Origin: Sphingobacteriaceae bacterium
GTDB lineage: Bacteria > Bacteroidota > Bacteroidia > B-17B0 > Aurantibacillaceae
Length of the DNA: 36,913 nucleotides
Direction: 5' to 3'
Assembly (NCBI GenBank): GCA_947453445.1
Contig: CANGGP010000034.1
Location: 1-36,913, forward strand
Shown: positions 14,934 through 22,309 of the stretch, one piece after another
Numbering within the stretch: the first letter of the stretch is position 1
How the letters are laid out: each line of letters starts with the position of its first letter
The notes under the pieces: generated by a model
What the model was told of the DNA's origin: nothing
Seen by the model: only the letters and a program-made list of their open reading frames with translations
Database searches by the model: none
Translations under genes and position numbers: made by a program

Positions 14934-16958
14934 ATGGCCTTTGAATTAATATCTGAATTTCAACCCACCGGTGATCAACCGGAAGCCATTCGCCAATTGG
15001 TGGAAGGCATTCACAATGGGACTAAAAACCAAGTGCTTCTGGGCGTAACAGGTTCTGGGAAAACCTTTACTGCAGCAAATGTCATTGCGCAAATAAACAA
15101 ACCCACACTCATACTTTGTCACAACAAAACATTGGCAGCTCAATTGTATTCAGAGTTCAAAATGTTTTTTCCCAACAACGCCGTTGAGTATTTTGTAAGT
15201 TATTACGATTATTATCAACCTGAAGCCTATTTACCAACCACCGGCACCTACATTGAAAAAGACTTGGCCATCAATGACGAAATTGAAAAGTGCCGTTTGA
15301 GTACTACTTCGGCATTGCTTTCAGGCAGAAGGGATGTAATAGTGGTGAGTTCAGTGAGCTGCATTTATGGTATGGGTAATCCAACTGATTTTAAACAAAA
15401 CATTTTGTCGATACATGTTGGGCAGGCTATTTCACGTAATAAATTGTTGCATCAATTTGTGGGTGCTCTATATTCAAGAACGACCGGGGATTTCGACAGA
15501 AGTACCTTTAGGGTAAAAGGCGACACCGTTGAAATTAATTTGCCGTACGCCGATTATTGTGTACGTATATTATTTTTTGGTGATGAAATTGAAACCATCG
15601 AAACTTTCGACAATGCCAATAACCACATCTTAAACAAACACGAGTCCATTACCATTTATCCCGCCAACATATTTGTGACCACGCCTGATACCATGCGCAA
15701 AGCCATGGTGTTTATTCAGGAAGACATGGAAAAACAAGTGGCCTTTTTTAAGACACAGGATAAAATGTTGGAAGCAAAACGCTTGGAAGAAAGAGTGAAT
15801 TATGATCTTGAAATGATGCGTGAATTGGGTTATTGCAGTGGCATTGAAAACTACTCACGTTATTTCGACGGTCGTTTACCGGGCACCAGACCTTTTTGTT
15901 TGATGGATTATTTTCCAAATGATTTTATCATGATGATTGATGAAAGCCACGTGACTTTACCACAGGTGAGGGCCATGTTTGGCGGGGATTTGAGTCGTAA
16001 ACAAAATTTGGTGGAATATGGTTTTCGATTGCCTGCGGCGCTTGACAACAGGCCTTTAAAATTTGAAGAGTTTTATGCCTTGTTAAATCAAACAGTGTAT
16101 ATTTCTGCTACGCCGGCTGATTTTGAATTGCAGGAGGCAGGTGGCATAGTGGTAGAGCAATTGATTCGTCCGACCGGCGTATTGGATCCTTTGATTGAAG
16201 TTCGACCATGCACCAATCAGGTGGATGATTTGTTGGATGAAATTCACAAGGTGGTGGAATTGGATGAACGCGTGTTGGTGACCACTTTAACCAAACGCAT
16301 GGCAGAAGAGTTGACCAAGTACTTGACGAAATTAAATGTACGTTGCAGATATATACACAGTGAAGTGGATACTTTGGATCGTGTAGAAATTTTAAGGCAG
16401 TTGCGTGTTGGCATGTTTGATGTATTGGTGGGCATTAACTTATTGCGTGAAGGATTGGATTTACCGGAAGTATCGCTGGTGGCTATTTTGGATGCAGATA
16501 AGGAAGGCTTTTTAAGAAATGAACGCAGTTTGGTGCAAACCGTTGGTCGTGCTGCCAGAAACGTGAATGGTCGCGTGATCATGTATGCTGATAAAATAAC
16601 TGACAGTATGCAAAAGACCATGGATGAGACTTTGCGGAGAAGGAAAAAACAAATAGAACATAATTTTAAACACAACATCACGCCCATTCAAGCCGGTAAA
16701 AAAAGCAAGCTCAGCAATTTTAGCGGCTTAGAAATTACGGTGGATGGTAAATTGGTGAAACCATACATTGAGCCGGATGAATTCAGCATGGCTGCAGATC
16801 CTGTGGTGCAATACATGAGCGCCGAAGAATTAAAAAAACAAATCGGTAAAATTAAAACAGCCATGATCAAAGCGGCTAAGGATATGGACTTTGCTCAGGC
16901 AGCAAGGTTGAGGGATGAAATGTATTCCTTGGAAAAAATGCTGGAAGGGAAGGAGTAG
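14934..16958 (+). CDS. uvrB: Excinuclease ABC subunit B
   Basis: The damage-verifying helicase of nucleotide excision repair, acting with UvrA and UvrC. 674 residues, the normal length. Walker A GVTGSGKT is at about 39-46, and the damage-probing beta-hairpin region starts at YYDYYQPEAYLP (about 92). Also seen are the IYGMGNP segment, DESHVTLPQVRAMFGGD (about 338-354), YISATPADFE, the motif VI region LVQTVGRAARNVNGRV, and a C-terminal UVR domain from about 635 (DMDFAQAARLRDEMYSLEKM) that contacts UvrC. The last 81 bases (16878-16958) have a second, 79% identical copy at 17586-17666 beyond a toxin-antitoxin pair. The junction with the upstream gene is 1 base, implying cotranscription. Confidence 0.97.
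   Translation: MAFELISEFQPTGDQPEAIRQLVEGIHNGTKNQVLLGVTGSGKTFTAANVIAQINKPTLILCHNKTLAAQLYSEFKMFFPNNAVEYFVSYYDYYQPEAYLPTTGTYIEKDLAINDEIEKCRLSTTSALLSGRRDVIVVSSVSCIYGMGNPTDFKQNILSIHVGQAISRNKLLHQFVGALYSRTTGDFDRSTFRVKGDTVEINLPYADYCVRILFFGDEIETIETFDNANNHILNKHESITIYPANIFVTTPDTMRKAMVFIQEDMEKQVAFFKTQDKMLEAKRLEERVNYDLEMMRELGYCSGIENYSRYFDGRLPGTRPFCLMDYFPNDFIMMIDESHVTLPQVRAMFGGDLSRKQNLVEYGFRLPAALDNRPLKFEEFYALLNQTVYISATPADFELQEAGGIVVEQLIRPTGVLDPLIEVRPCTNQVDDLLDEIHKVVELDERVLVTTLTKRMAEELTKYLTKLNVRCRYIHSEVDTLDRVEILRQLRVGMFDVLVGINLLREGLDLPEVSLVAILDADKEGFLRNERSLVQTVGRAARNVNGRVIMYADKITDSMQKTMDETLRRRKKQIEHNFKHNITPIQAGKKSKLSNFSGLEITVDGKLVKPYIEPDEFSMAADPVVQYMSAEELKKQIGKIKTAMIKAAKDMDFAQAARLRDEMYSLEKMLEGKE
16878..16958 (+). 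repeat. Direct repeat, copy 1: 3' end of uvrB
   Basis: The last 26 codons plus stop of uvrB. It aligns without gaps to 17586-17666 with 17 differences in 81 bases; in the final 45 bases only 4 differ. Similarity fades but persists for about 15 T-rich bases past the stop. It marks the left edge of a roughly 630-base segment carrying the toxin-antitoxin genes. Confidence 0.85.
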
Positions 16959-16964
16959 TTACAG

Positions 16965-17270
16965 TTATTTTTTTCGTTTAACGCTTTTGTATTTTTTGTT
17001 TGTGCTTGCCCTGCTTGGATAAACACCGTGGATATAAATAAAACTTTTTTCTACAGTATAAATAAGTTTGTAAGGAAAGTTTTTAGTTTTTCTTTCTCGT
17101 GTCGATTTATAGTAACTTGCATAGCCTAGCGGTAACAGAGATATTTCTTCTGCGGCCAAATCAACTTCTTCCATAAAACGGATACCAAGTCCATTCTGTT
17201 TTTCTTCATAGTACAAAGCATGTTTAACAACATCTGCTTTTGCATTTTCAGTGAAGATAAAAGGAAGCAT
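16965..17270 (-). CDS. RelE/ParE-family toxin
   Basis: 101 residues, a typical type II toxin size. The fold signature is recognisable: FTENAKADVVKHALYYEEKQ (first helix), GIRFMEEVDLAAEEISLLPL (second helix), then RERKTKNFPYKLIYTVEKSF and IYIHGVYPSRAS, the beta-sheet with the conserved FPY-x-[IL]-x-Y pattern and Arg near the end. Members inhibit either gyrase (ParE) or translation (RelE); which one cannot be told here. The gene lies one base downstream of its antitoxin gene, on the strand opposite to uvrB, and its stop is only 6 bases from the uvrB stop. Confidence 0.85.
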   Translation of the reverse strand: MLPFIFTENAKADVVKHALYYEEKQNGLGIRFMEEVDLAAEEISLLPLGYASYYKSTRERKTKNFPYKLIYTVEKSFIYIHGVYPSRASTNKKYKSVKRKK

Positions 17271-17271
17271 T

Positions 17272-17505
17272 TTACTTTTTTATTGCTTGTAATACGGCCT
17301 TTCTTACTTCATCAATTGTGTAATATTTTAACTTACCGGCTTTGTGGTCTGCCAATCGCTTATCTAATTCCTTTTTTTCCGCAGAAGTTAAATCTACGGT
17401 TTGTTCTGAAGGATTAAGTATAGATTCAACTGCTTTCAAAATCCTTTTATCTTCCGTGTCAAACAGTTTCTGGGCTAATAATATTTTATTTTTTGCAGTT
17501 ATCAT
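17272..17505 (-). CDS. Antitoxin of the RelE/ParE pair
   Basis: 77 residues. The C-terminal half, LTSAEKKELDKRLADHKAGK followed by LKYYTIDEVRKAVLQAIKK, matches the unstable antitoxin (addiction module protein) type that partners RelE/ParE toxins. The N-terminal half, MITAKNKILLAQKLFDTEDK and the next helix, has no recognised DNA-binding fold but probably helps dimerise. The start is the ATG at 17505. A TAAATTTG box on the minus strand at 17529-17536 may be the promoter. Antitoxin first, toxin second, with 1 base between them, is the usual order. Confidence 0.82.
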   Translation of the reverse strand: MITAKNKILLAQKLFDTEDKRILKAVESILNPSEQTVDLTSAEKKELDKRLADHKAGKLKYYTIDEVRKAVLQAIKK

Positions 17506-17528
17506 TCTTCAAGTATTTACCTTAATAA

Positions 17529-17536
17529 CAAATTTA
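17529..17536 (-). promoter_or_regulatory. Candidate -7 box of the toxin-antitoxin operon
   Basis: TAAATTTG on the minus strand fits TAnnTTTG and ends 23 bases before the antitoxin ATG. The -33 element is not convincing in this AT-rich stretch. Confidence 0.4.
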
Positions 17537-17570
17537 ATGATTTTATTTTTATGTTTATTAAGTTAATAGG

Positions 17571-17666
17571 ATGTTTAAAGCTTTCAAGTGTATAGACTTT
17601 TCGATGGCACCGAGATTAACAGATGAAATGTATTCCTTAGAAAGAATGCTGGAGGGGAAGGAGTAA
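17571..17666 (+). pseudogene. Detached second copy of the uvrB 3' end
   Basis: A 31-codon reading frame (ATG at 17571, TAA at 17664-17666) whose last 26 codons align with the end of UvrB: C-I-D-F-S-M-A-P-R-L then TDEMYSLERMLEGKE against the UvrB end RDEMYSLEKMLEGKE. Of the 4 base changes in the last 45 bases, 2 are silent, 1 swaps stop codons (TAG/TAA) and 1 is Lys to Arg. This is the right-hand copy of the direct repeat around the toxin-antitoxin pair (17586-17666 versus 16878-16958). It is most likely a stranded gene end rather than an expressed peptide. Confidence 0.75.
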
Positions 17667-17731
17667 TTTCAATTTTTTTTGTAAATTGTATTGTGTTTGG
17701 AACCCATTTTTCTTAATCAAATCGGAATAGA

Positions 17732-18715
17732 ATGAAAAAAGTCTTACTTCCATTTATTTTAGTTTTCTTTTTTAATTATGCAAAATCACAAGTAGTTTTT
17801 TGTCCACCGGGTGCAACTTGGAATTATGTTGAGAAAGGAATTATTGCCGGGATTGATGGCATTATGGAATTTAAGTATACAAACGATGTAATGGTAAATG
17901 GTATTAATTGTAAATTAATTCAGGGTTCTTTTAAAGGAAGTAGAATAGGTTATACAATTAATGGCAATGCTGGTTTTCAAAATGTTGTTGATTATAAGGT
18001 CTACGAAAACAATAAAGTTATTTATTTGTACAATGGCTCAAGTTTTGATACAATAATAAATTTTAACGCTGTTATCGGCGATAAGTGGCGTGAATTGTAC
18101 CGTGCCCAAAGTGTTCGTTGCTCAAATCGGAGGGGGTATTATACGGTTATTGACACTAGCCATATTACTATTAATAACATAAGTTTAAAAAGAATACAAG
18201 CAGCTTATTATAAAGTTCCACTTGCTATTGGAATTCCAAGTGTTCTCACATTCACAACTTATTTTGTGGAAAGATTAATGTTTCAGGGTAGCATTTTCAA
18301 TACTTATGGTGATTTGTTCAGTTATTATTGCAATTACAATGATATTAATGAGAATCCTTCGTTTTACTTGTTATGCTATCATGATGATACTTTCTCTACT
18401 TATCAAACTTCTGCCAGAAATTGCGATGATCTCACTGGAATAACAAATACAAAATCCCAAAGTTTTAACATACAATTGTATCCTAATCCAACAAATGGTC
18501 TGCTGACTATTAATTTTGAAAGTGCTGACCATATGGGTAATTGCGAAATTAAATTGATTGATGTTTTAGGCGTAACTGAGATTTTACATTTAAATAAGTC
18601 GAAACAAATTGGTGAAATACGACTTGATTTAAGCCCATTACAGAACGGCATTTACTTTTTACAAGTTTGGGATCATGGAAAACTAATTGCCAATGAAAAA
18701 GTGCTGAAGGATTGA
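17732..18715 (+). CDS. Secreted protein with T9SS type A sorting domain
   Basis: 327 residues. The signal peptide is MKKVLLPFILVFFFNYAKSQ with cleavage near Ser-Gln. The middle (about 25-240) is strand-rich, has several Cys (CPPGATWNY, NCKLIQGSF, SVRCSNRRGYY, YYCNYND, CDDLTGI) and no recognised enzyme motif. From about 248 the C-terminus is a type A sorting domain: FNIQLYPNPTNGLLTINFES, then IKLIDVLG, LDLSPLQNGIYFLQV and the final KVLKD. It is therefore an outer-surface or released protein of unknown role. It lies just beyond the duplicated uvrB tail, and its third-position base use is more AT-rich than that of uvrB. Confidence 0.82.
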   Translation: MKKVLLPFILVFFFNYAKSQVVFCPPGATWNYVEKGIIAGIDGIMEFKYTNDVMVNGINCKLIQGSFKGSRIGYTINGNAGFQNVVDYKVYENNKVIYLYNGSSFDTIINFNAVIGDKWRELYRAQSVRCSNRRGYYTVIDTSHITINNISLKRIQAAYYKVPLAIGIPSVLTFTTYFVERLMFQGSIFNTYGDLFSYYCNYNDINENPSFYLLCYHDDTFSTYQTSARNCDDLTGITNTKSQSFNIQLYPNPTNGLLTINFESADHMGNCEIKLIDVLGVTEILHLNKSKQIGEIRLDLSPLQNGIYFLQVWDHGKLIANEKVLKD

Positions 18716-18718
18716 TTC

Positions 18719-18820
18719 GATTAAATGGAACGCAGATGACGCTGATAATCATGATTTTAATTGATTAATCTGCGACTATCTGCTCAATCTTAGTTATCTG
18801 TGTGCAAAATATAATCTGCG
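18719..18820. repeat. Degenerate CGCAGAT/ATCTGCG repeat region
   Basis: Non-coding sequence with CGCAGAT at 18731 and recurring ATCTGCG/ATCTGC/ATCTGTG words at 18768, 18778, 18796 and 18814, spaced irregularly. This wording (ACGCAGAT...GATAATCATGATTTT...ATCTGCG) resembles a dispersed intergenic repeat found in Bacteroidota. It occupies much of the 288-base gap between the convergent genes at 17732 and 19004. Confidence 0.5.
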
Positions 18821-18829
18821 CTAGGGACA

Positions 18830-18960
18830 TGCAGGGCTTGGTTCTTTTGGGTCGGTGCCTCTTTTACCGACCCAAAAAACCACGACAAATTGCATTGCAC
18901 TTTTGGGCGAGCCTGTGTGAGGATAGCGGAGCCCGAAATGGCCCGCTCGAGCGCCCAAAT
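18830..18960. repeat. Intergenic palindromic repeat with strong hairpin
   Basis: TTTTGGGTCGGT (18845-18856) and ACCGACCCAAAA (18866-18877) form a perfect 12-bp stem with a 9-base loop. This is followed by a second, imperfect inverted repeat bounded by TTTTGGGCGAGC and GCTCGAGCGCCCAAA near 18900-18960. The hairpin sits between convergent genes and might stop transcription, but neither strand has a T-tract directly after the stem, so a repeat element is the better call. Compare 12700-12830. Confidence 0.55.
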
Positions 18961-19003
18961 AAAATAAGTATAATTGTTTAAGTGTATAAAACTTTATATG
19001 TCT

Positions 19004-19495
19004 CTACTTTCCCCACACCATCACAAAATCGTTCATCACATAACCGTTACCAATATCAAAATCAGCCACACGTTCAATCACAAAGCCATTTTTAAAATAA
19101 AAATTAATGGATTTGTAATTCTGACGGTTTACGGTTAAGGTTATTTTTTTTACTTGCAGTTGTTTGATGATCATTTGCAAGGCAGCGCTACCAAGTCCTT
19201 TGCATGCTTTGTGCTGATTAATGTAAAATTTATTGAGAAACCATTCATCTTTTGCTTCTTCATGCATTGACAAAAAACCAATGGCTTCATTGCTCAAGTG
19301 CAAAAGAAAAAAACGGTGCTTTTTAATTTGTATTTGCTCCTTTAAACTATCGGCACTATACATTTTTTCAAGCATGTAATCAATTTGGTCTTGACTAATA
19401 ATACTTGGATAATGTTGTTGCCAAATGATGTGCGCCAATTCGGCAATCACAGGAATATCTTGTTCTTTGGCCTCAATCAATTGTAAGGGCTGCAT
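19004..19495 (-). CDS. GNAT-family N-acetyltransferase
   Basis: 163 residues. It begins MQPLQLIEAKEQDIPVIAEL with the usual first strand and helix. The acetyl-CoA loop is in the segment NQHKACKGLGSAALQMIIKQ at about 112-131, followed by ITLTVNRQNYKSINFYFKNG, which is the N-x-x-a-x-x-x-Y-x-x-x-G signature, and FVIERVADFDIGNGYVMNDF. This is the RimI-like branch common in Bacteroidota; the substrate is unknown. It is divergent from smpB, with only 20 bases between the two starts, and the -33 part of the smpB promoter lies inside this gene. Confidence 0.87.
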   Translation of the reverse strand: MQPLQLIEAKEQDIPVIAELAHIIWQQHYPSIISQDQIDYMLEKMYSADSLKEQIQIKKHRFFLLHLSNEAIGFLSMHEEAKDEWFLNKFYINQHKACKGLGSAALQMIIKQLQVKKITLTVNRQNYKSINFYFKNGFVIERVADFDIGNGYVMNDFVMVWGK

Positions 19496-19511
19496 AATTT
19501 TCGTAACTTTG
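19481..19511 (+). promoter_or_regulatory. smpB promoter, 4 bases from the start codon
   Basis: TTG at 19481-19483, 20 bases, then TAACTTTG at 19504-19511, matching the Bacteroidota consensus. The -7 box ends 4 bases before the predicted GTG start, so the transcript is probably leaderless or nearly so. Confidence 0.6.
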
Positions 19512-19515
19512 TGTT

Positions 19516-19968
19516 GTGACGAAGTTAAGCAATACCGTTAATATAGAGAACCGCAAAGCCAAGTTTGATTATCAGTTTTTAGATACGCTGACTGCCGGAA
19601 TGGTATTAAAAGGAACTGAGATAAAATCAATTCGCGAAGGCAAAGCCGGTTTGGCCGATAGTTTTTGTTATTTCAAAAACGACGAGTTGTATGTGCGTAA
19701 CTTCCACATTACCGAATACGAAAATGCTTCCTTCAGAAACCATGAACCCATGCGCGAGCGCAAATTGTTGCTCACCAAACATGAATTGCAAAAATGGTTG
19801 CGCAAGGTGAAAGACCAAGGTTTAACCATTGTGCCCATCCGTTTATTTATCAGCGATAAAGGCTTTGCGAAAATGGACATTGCTTTGGCCAAAGGTAAAA
19901 AGGCATTTGATAAAAGGGAAGACATTAAAAAACGCGATGTTGAACGTGAAATGAACCGTAAATTCTAA
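19516..19968 (+). CDS. smpB: SsrA-binding protein SmpB
   Basis: Binds tmRNA and delivers it to stalled ribosomes in trans-translation. It has 150 residues, the usual length. It has TVNIENRKAKFDYQFLDTLT, then AGMVLKGTEIKSIREGKAGL, DSFCYFKNDELYVRNFHITE, and the basic tail containing KGKKAFDKREDIKKRDVERE, all diagnostic. The start is a GTG at 19516; no upstream ATG is in frame, and this start places the conserved N-terminal strand correctly. The stop overlaps the ATG of the downstream lipoprotein gene by 1 base (TAATG). Confidence 0.95.
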   Translation: MTKLSNTVNIENRKAKFDYQFLDTLTAGMVLKGTEIKSIREGKAGLADSFCYFKNDELYVRNFHITEYENASFRNHEPMRERKLLLTKHELQKWLRKVKDQGLTIVPIRLFISDKGFAKMDIALAKGKKAFDKREDIKKRDVEREMNRKF

Positions 19969-20285
19969 TGAAAAAATTCGCCATTCTATTTTGCAGTATT
20001 CTTTTCTTGAGCGCTTGTGATAAAGGTTATCAAATTCGTTTCAATAATTTGTATACTGAAGCGATGGATTCGGTGGTGGTGGGGAATAAGAAAATTATTT
20101 TTACCAATATTGAACGGGGCGCCGCCACCTCATATACTGCCATTGCACGCGGACAATACGATGCCAAATGTGTAAGTCATTCGAAGAAAAGATTCACAGT
20201 GTCTTTTTTCGTTTCAGGGAAAGGAACCGGTACCAAAACCATTCAAGTTGATGCCAGCGGGCAAACGCAATTAATTGAAAATTAA
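19968..20285 (+). CDS. Small lipoprotein of unknown function
   Basis: 105 residues. The N-terminus MKKFAILFCSILFLSACDKG is a lipoprotein signal peptide with a lipobox LSAC, so Cys17 should be lipidated and the protein anchored in the inner or outer membrane. The remainder is a small strand-rich domain (IRFNNLYTEAMDSVVVGNKK, then TSYTAIARGQYDAKC and KTIQVDASGQTQLIEN). No family recognised. The start overlaps the smpB stop (TAATG), so the two genes are cotranscribed and probably translationally coupled. A perfect AT-rich palindrome follows. Confidence 0.8.
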   Translation: MKKFAILFCSILFLSACDKGYQIRFNNLYTEAMDSVVVGNKKIIFTNIERGAATSYTAIARGQYDAKCVSHSKKRFTVSFFVSGKGTGTKTIQVDASGQTQLIEN

Positions 20286-20317
20286 AAATTCATAATTTTT
20301 AATTTTTAATTTTCAAT
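20274..20317. terminator. Perfect AT-rich palindrome between convergent genes
   Basis: Two 17-base arms, ATTGAAAATTAAAAATT (20274-20290) and its exact complement (20301-20317), with a 10-base loop. The palindrome overlaps the last codons of the lipoprotein gene and ends 6 bases before the stop of the gene ending at 20324. A/T runs lie on both sides, so it can serve as a bidirectional terminator. Confidence 0.65.
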
Positions 20318-20323
20318 TATTAA

Positions 20324-22225
20324 TCAATAAGCTCTCTTATTACTGCCTTCCATATAATTCACAAAAGCTTGATTGCTCACTTTATTACCACCCGGTGTAG
20401 GGTAGTTACCGCTAAAATACCAATCGCCGAGGTGATTTGGACAAGCTGCATGTAAACCATCAAGGTCTTGGTAAATGAGTTCAAACTCTGCTTTTAAATC
20501 TGACGGTTTAATGAGTTGGGCAATTTTTGCAGTCACTTCATCATCGGTAAAAGGCGCGTAAATTTCTTTCACCACGTTTACTTGTTCTTCCTTTGGTTTT
20601 AGTAATTCAGCTTTTGCCTTTTCATAAATTTCTTGAATCAGATGCCCTTTGCCGGTGTCTTTTAATAAACCGATGGTGGCTTCAAATGCAACAAATTTGC
20701 CCAACACAGCCATATCGATACCATAACAATCGGGGTAACGAATTTGAGGAGCAGAACTGACAACAATAATTTTTTTAGGATTTAAGCGATCCAATATTTT
20801 GATGATGCTTTGTTTTAAAGTAGTACCACGCACAATGCTATCGTCTAACACCACCAAATTATCTTTTCCTTTATGAACAGTGCCATAAGTGATGTCGTAA
20901 ACCAAGTTTACCAAACTGTCGCGGCTTTCGTCGTTGGTGATGAATGTACGTTGTTTGGCATCTTTTAAAACCACCTTATCCACGCGTGGTTTTACACTTA
21001 AAATTTTATCAAGTTCAGCTTGTGTGGGTGCGCCTTTTAACTTGAGTAATTCATTTTTTTTCCACTGGTTGGTGTAATCATACAATCCTTCTACCAAGCC
21101 ATTAAAGGCCAATTCGGCGGTATTAGGTATGTAACCAAAAACAGTGTTGTTTAAATCGTAATTCACTGTTTTGAGTACATGTTCGGTTAAATTTTTACCC
21201 AACTGTAAACGTTCCCGGTATATTTCGGCATCGTTGCCGCGGCTAAAATAAATGCGTTCGAAAGAGCAAGATAATTTTTTAGCAGGTTCAATAATTTCTT
21301 CTTCTTTAATTGTTCCGTTTTTCTTCACAATCAAAGCATGTCCGGGTTTTAATTCATGCACCGTTTCAAAAGGCACATTTAAAACAGTTTGAATCACCGA
21401 ACGTTCGCTTGCAGCCACCAAAATTTCATCGTCCTGGTAAAAAAAGGCAGGACGAATACCGTTAGGATCGCGCAAAACGAAGGCATCGCCATGACCAATC
21501 ATACCGGCCATCACGTAACCGCCATCCCATTTTTTACTACTTTCTCTTAAAATGGCAGCCACATCCAAATGTTCTTGAATGAGTTTAGATATTTCGTAGT
21601 TTTTATCGTTTTGTTCCTTGAATTTTTTAAAGAGTTTATCATTTTCTTTGTCCAAAAAATGCCCGATTTTTTCCATAACGGTTACCGTATCGGCTTTTTC
21701 AACGGGGTGTTGGCCCAATTCAACCAAATGTTGAAACAATTCATCCACATTGGTGAGGTTAAAATTACCTGCCACTACCAAATTACGGCTCATCCAGTTG
21801 TTTTGGCGTTTAAAGGGATGGCAAGATTCAACGCCATTTTTCCCAAAAGTGCCATAACGCAGGTGACCCAGCATTAATTCGCCCAAAAATGGGATGTTTT
21901 GTTTTTGCCAGTCCGGATTTTGGTAATCATTGGGGTTGGCTTTTTGGGCTTCAGAGAAATTATGGTTGATTTTGCTGAAAATATCCATGGTTGCCCGCGA
22001 ATTGATGGAGCGCAGGCGGTTTAAGTATGAAGTTCCGGGTTCGGCATCGAGTTTTATGGTGGCAACACCGGCCCCATCCTGACCCCGATTAATCATTTTT
22101 TCCATGATTTGATACAGCTTGTGTAAGCCATAGCGGGCGCTTCCGTACTTGGTTTTGTAATAGTCAATAGGCTTTAATAACCGGATTAGGGTAACGCCGC
22201 ATTCGTGGTGGATAAAATCGCTCAT
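20324..22225 (-). CDS. Amidophosphoribosyltransferase-like protein (long form)
   Basis: About 633 residues from the ATG at 22225 (MSDFIHHECGV). An open frame continues to a TTG-side start at 22240, but the promoter box covers it. The N-terminal class II glutamine amidotransferase domain has its catalytic Cys at position 9, after a short propeptide, and MEKMINRGQDGAGVATIKLD, GHLRYGTFGKNGVESCHPF and RNLVVAGNFNLTN, all typical. The C-terminal phosphoribosyltransferase domain has the PRPP loop VVLDDSIVRGTTLKQSI at about 450-466 and SSAPQIRYPDCYGIDMA. It carries extra segments compared with canonical PurF (about 470-500 residues). This long form is widespread in Bacteroidota next to a normal PurF elsewhere, so its exact reaction is not certain. 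Confidence 0.88.
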   Translation of the reverse strand: MSDFIHHECGVTLIRLLKPIDYYKTKYGSARYGLHKLYQIMEKMINRGQDGAGVATIKLDAEPGTSYLNRLRSINSRATMDIFSKINHNFSEAQKANPNDYQNPDWQKQNIPFLGELMLGHLRYGTFGKNGVESCHPFKRQNNWMSRNLVVAGNFNLTNVDELFQHLVELGQHPVEKADTVTVMEKIGHFLDKENDKLFKKFKEQNDKNYEISKLIQEHLDVAAILRESSKKWDGGYVMAGMIGHGDAFVLRDPNGIRPAFFYQDDEILVAASERSVIQTVLNVPFETVHELKPGHALIVKKNGTIKEEEIIEPAKKLSCSFERIYFSRGNDAEIYRERLQLGKNLTEHVLKTVNYDLNNTVFGYIPNTAELAFNGLVEGLYDYTNQWKKNELLKLKGAPTQAELDKILSVKPRVDKVVLKDAKQRTFITNDESRDSLVNLVYDITYGTVHKGKDNLVVLDDSIVRGTTLKQSIIKILDRLNPKKIIVVSSAPQIRYPDCYGIDMAVLGKFVAFEATIGLLKDTGKGHLIQEIYEKAKAELLKPKEEQVNVVKEIYAPFTDDEVTAKIAQLIKPSDLKAEFELIYQDLDGLHAACPNHLGDWYFSGNYPTPGGNKVSNQAFVNYMEGSNKRAY

Positions 22226-22239
22226 AGTAAAAAGGAGCA

Positions 22240-22271
22240 CAAAGTTAGGTTTTTGCTTTGGGAATTAACAA
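22240..22271 (-). promoter_or_regulatory. Promoter of the purF-like gene
   Basis: On the minus strand TTG (22271-22269), 21 bases, then TAACTTTG (22247-22240). The box ends 14 bases before the ATG at 22225. It overlaps the alternative upstream start at 22240 and so supports the start at 22225. Confidence 0.65.
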
Positions 22272-22309
22272 TTACAATTTGAAAATAATGTGAAGGCTTT
22301 TAATCATTT

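Noticed and set aside
18845-18877. Intrinsic terminator
   Set aside because: The stem is strong, but the bases after it on each strand are A-rich or mixed rather than T-rich, so it is listed as a repeat element.
22226-22240. Earlier start of the purF-like gene (MLLFTMSD)
   Set aside because: The -7 promoter box covers this position, and the family starts at MSDFIHHECG with a short propeptide before the catalytic Cys.
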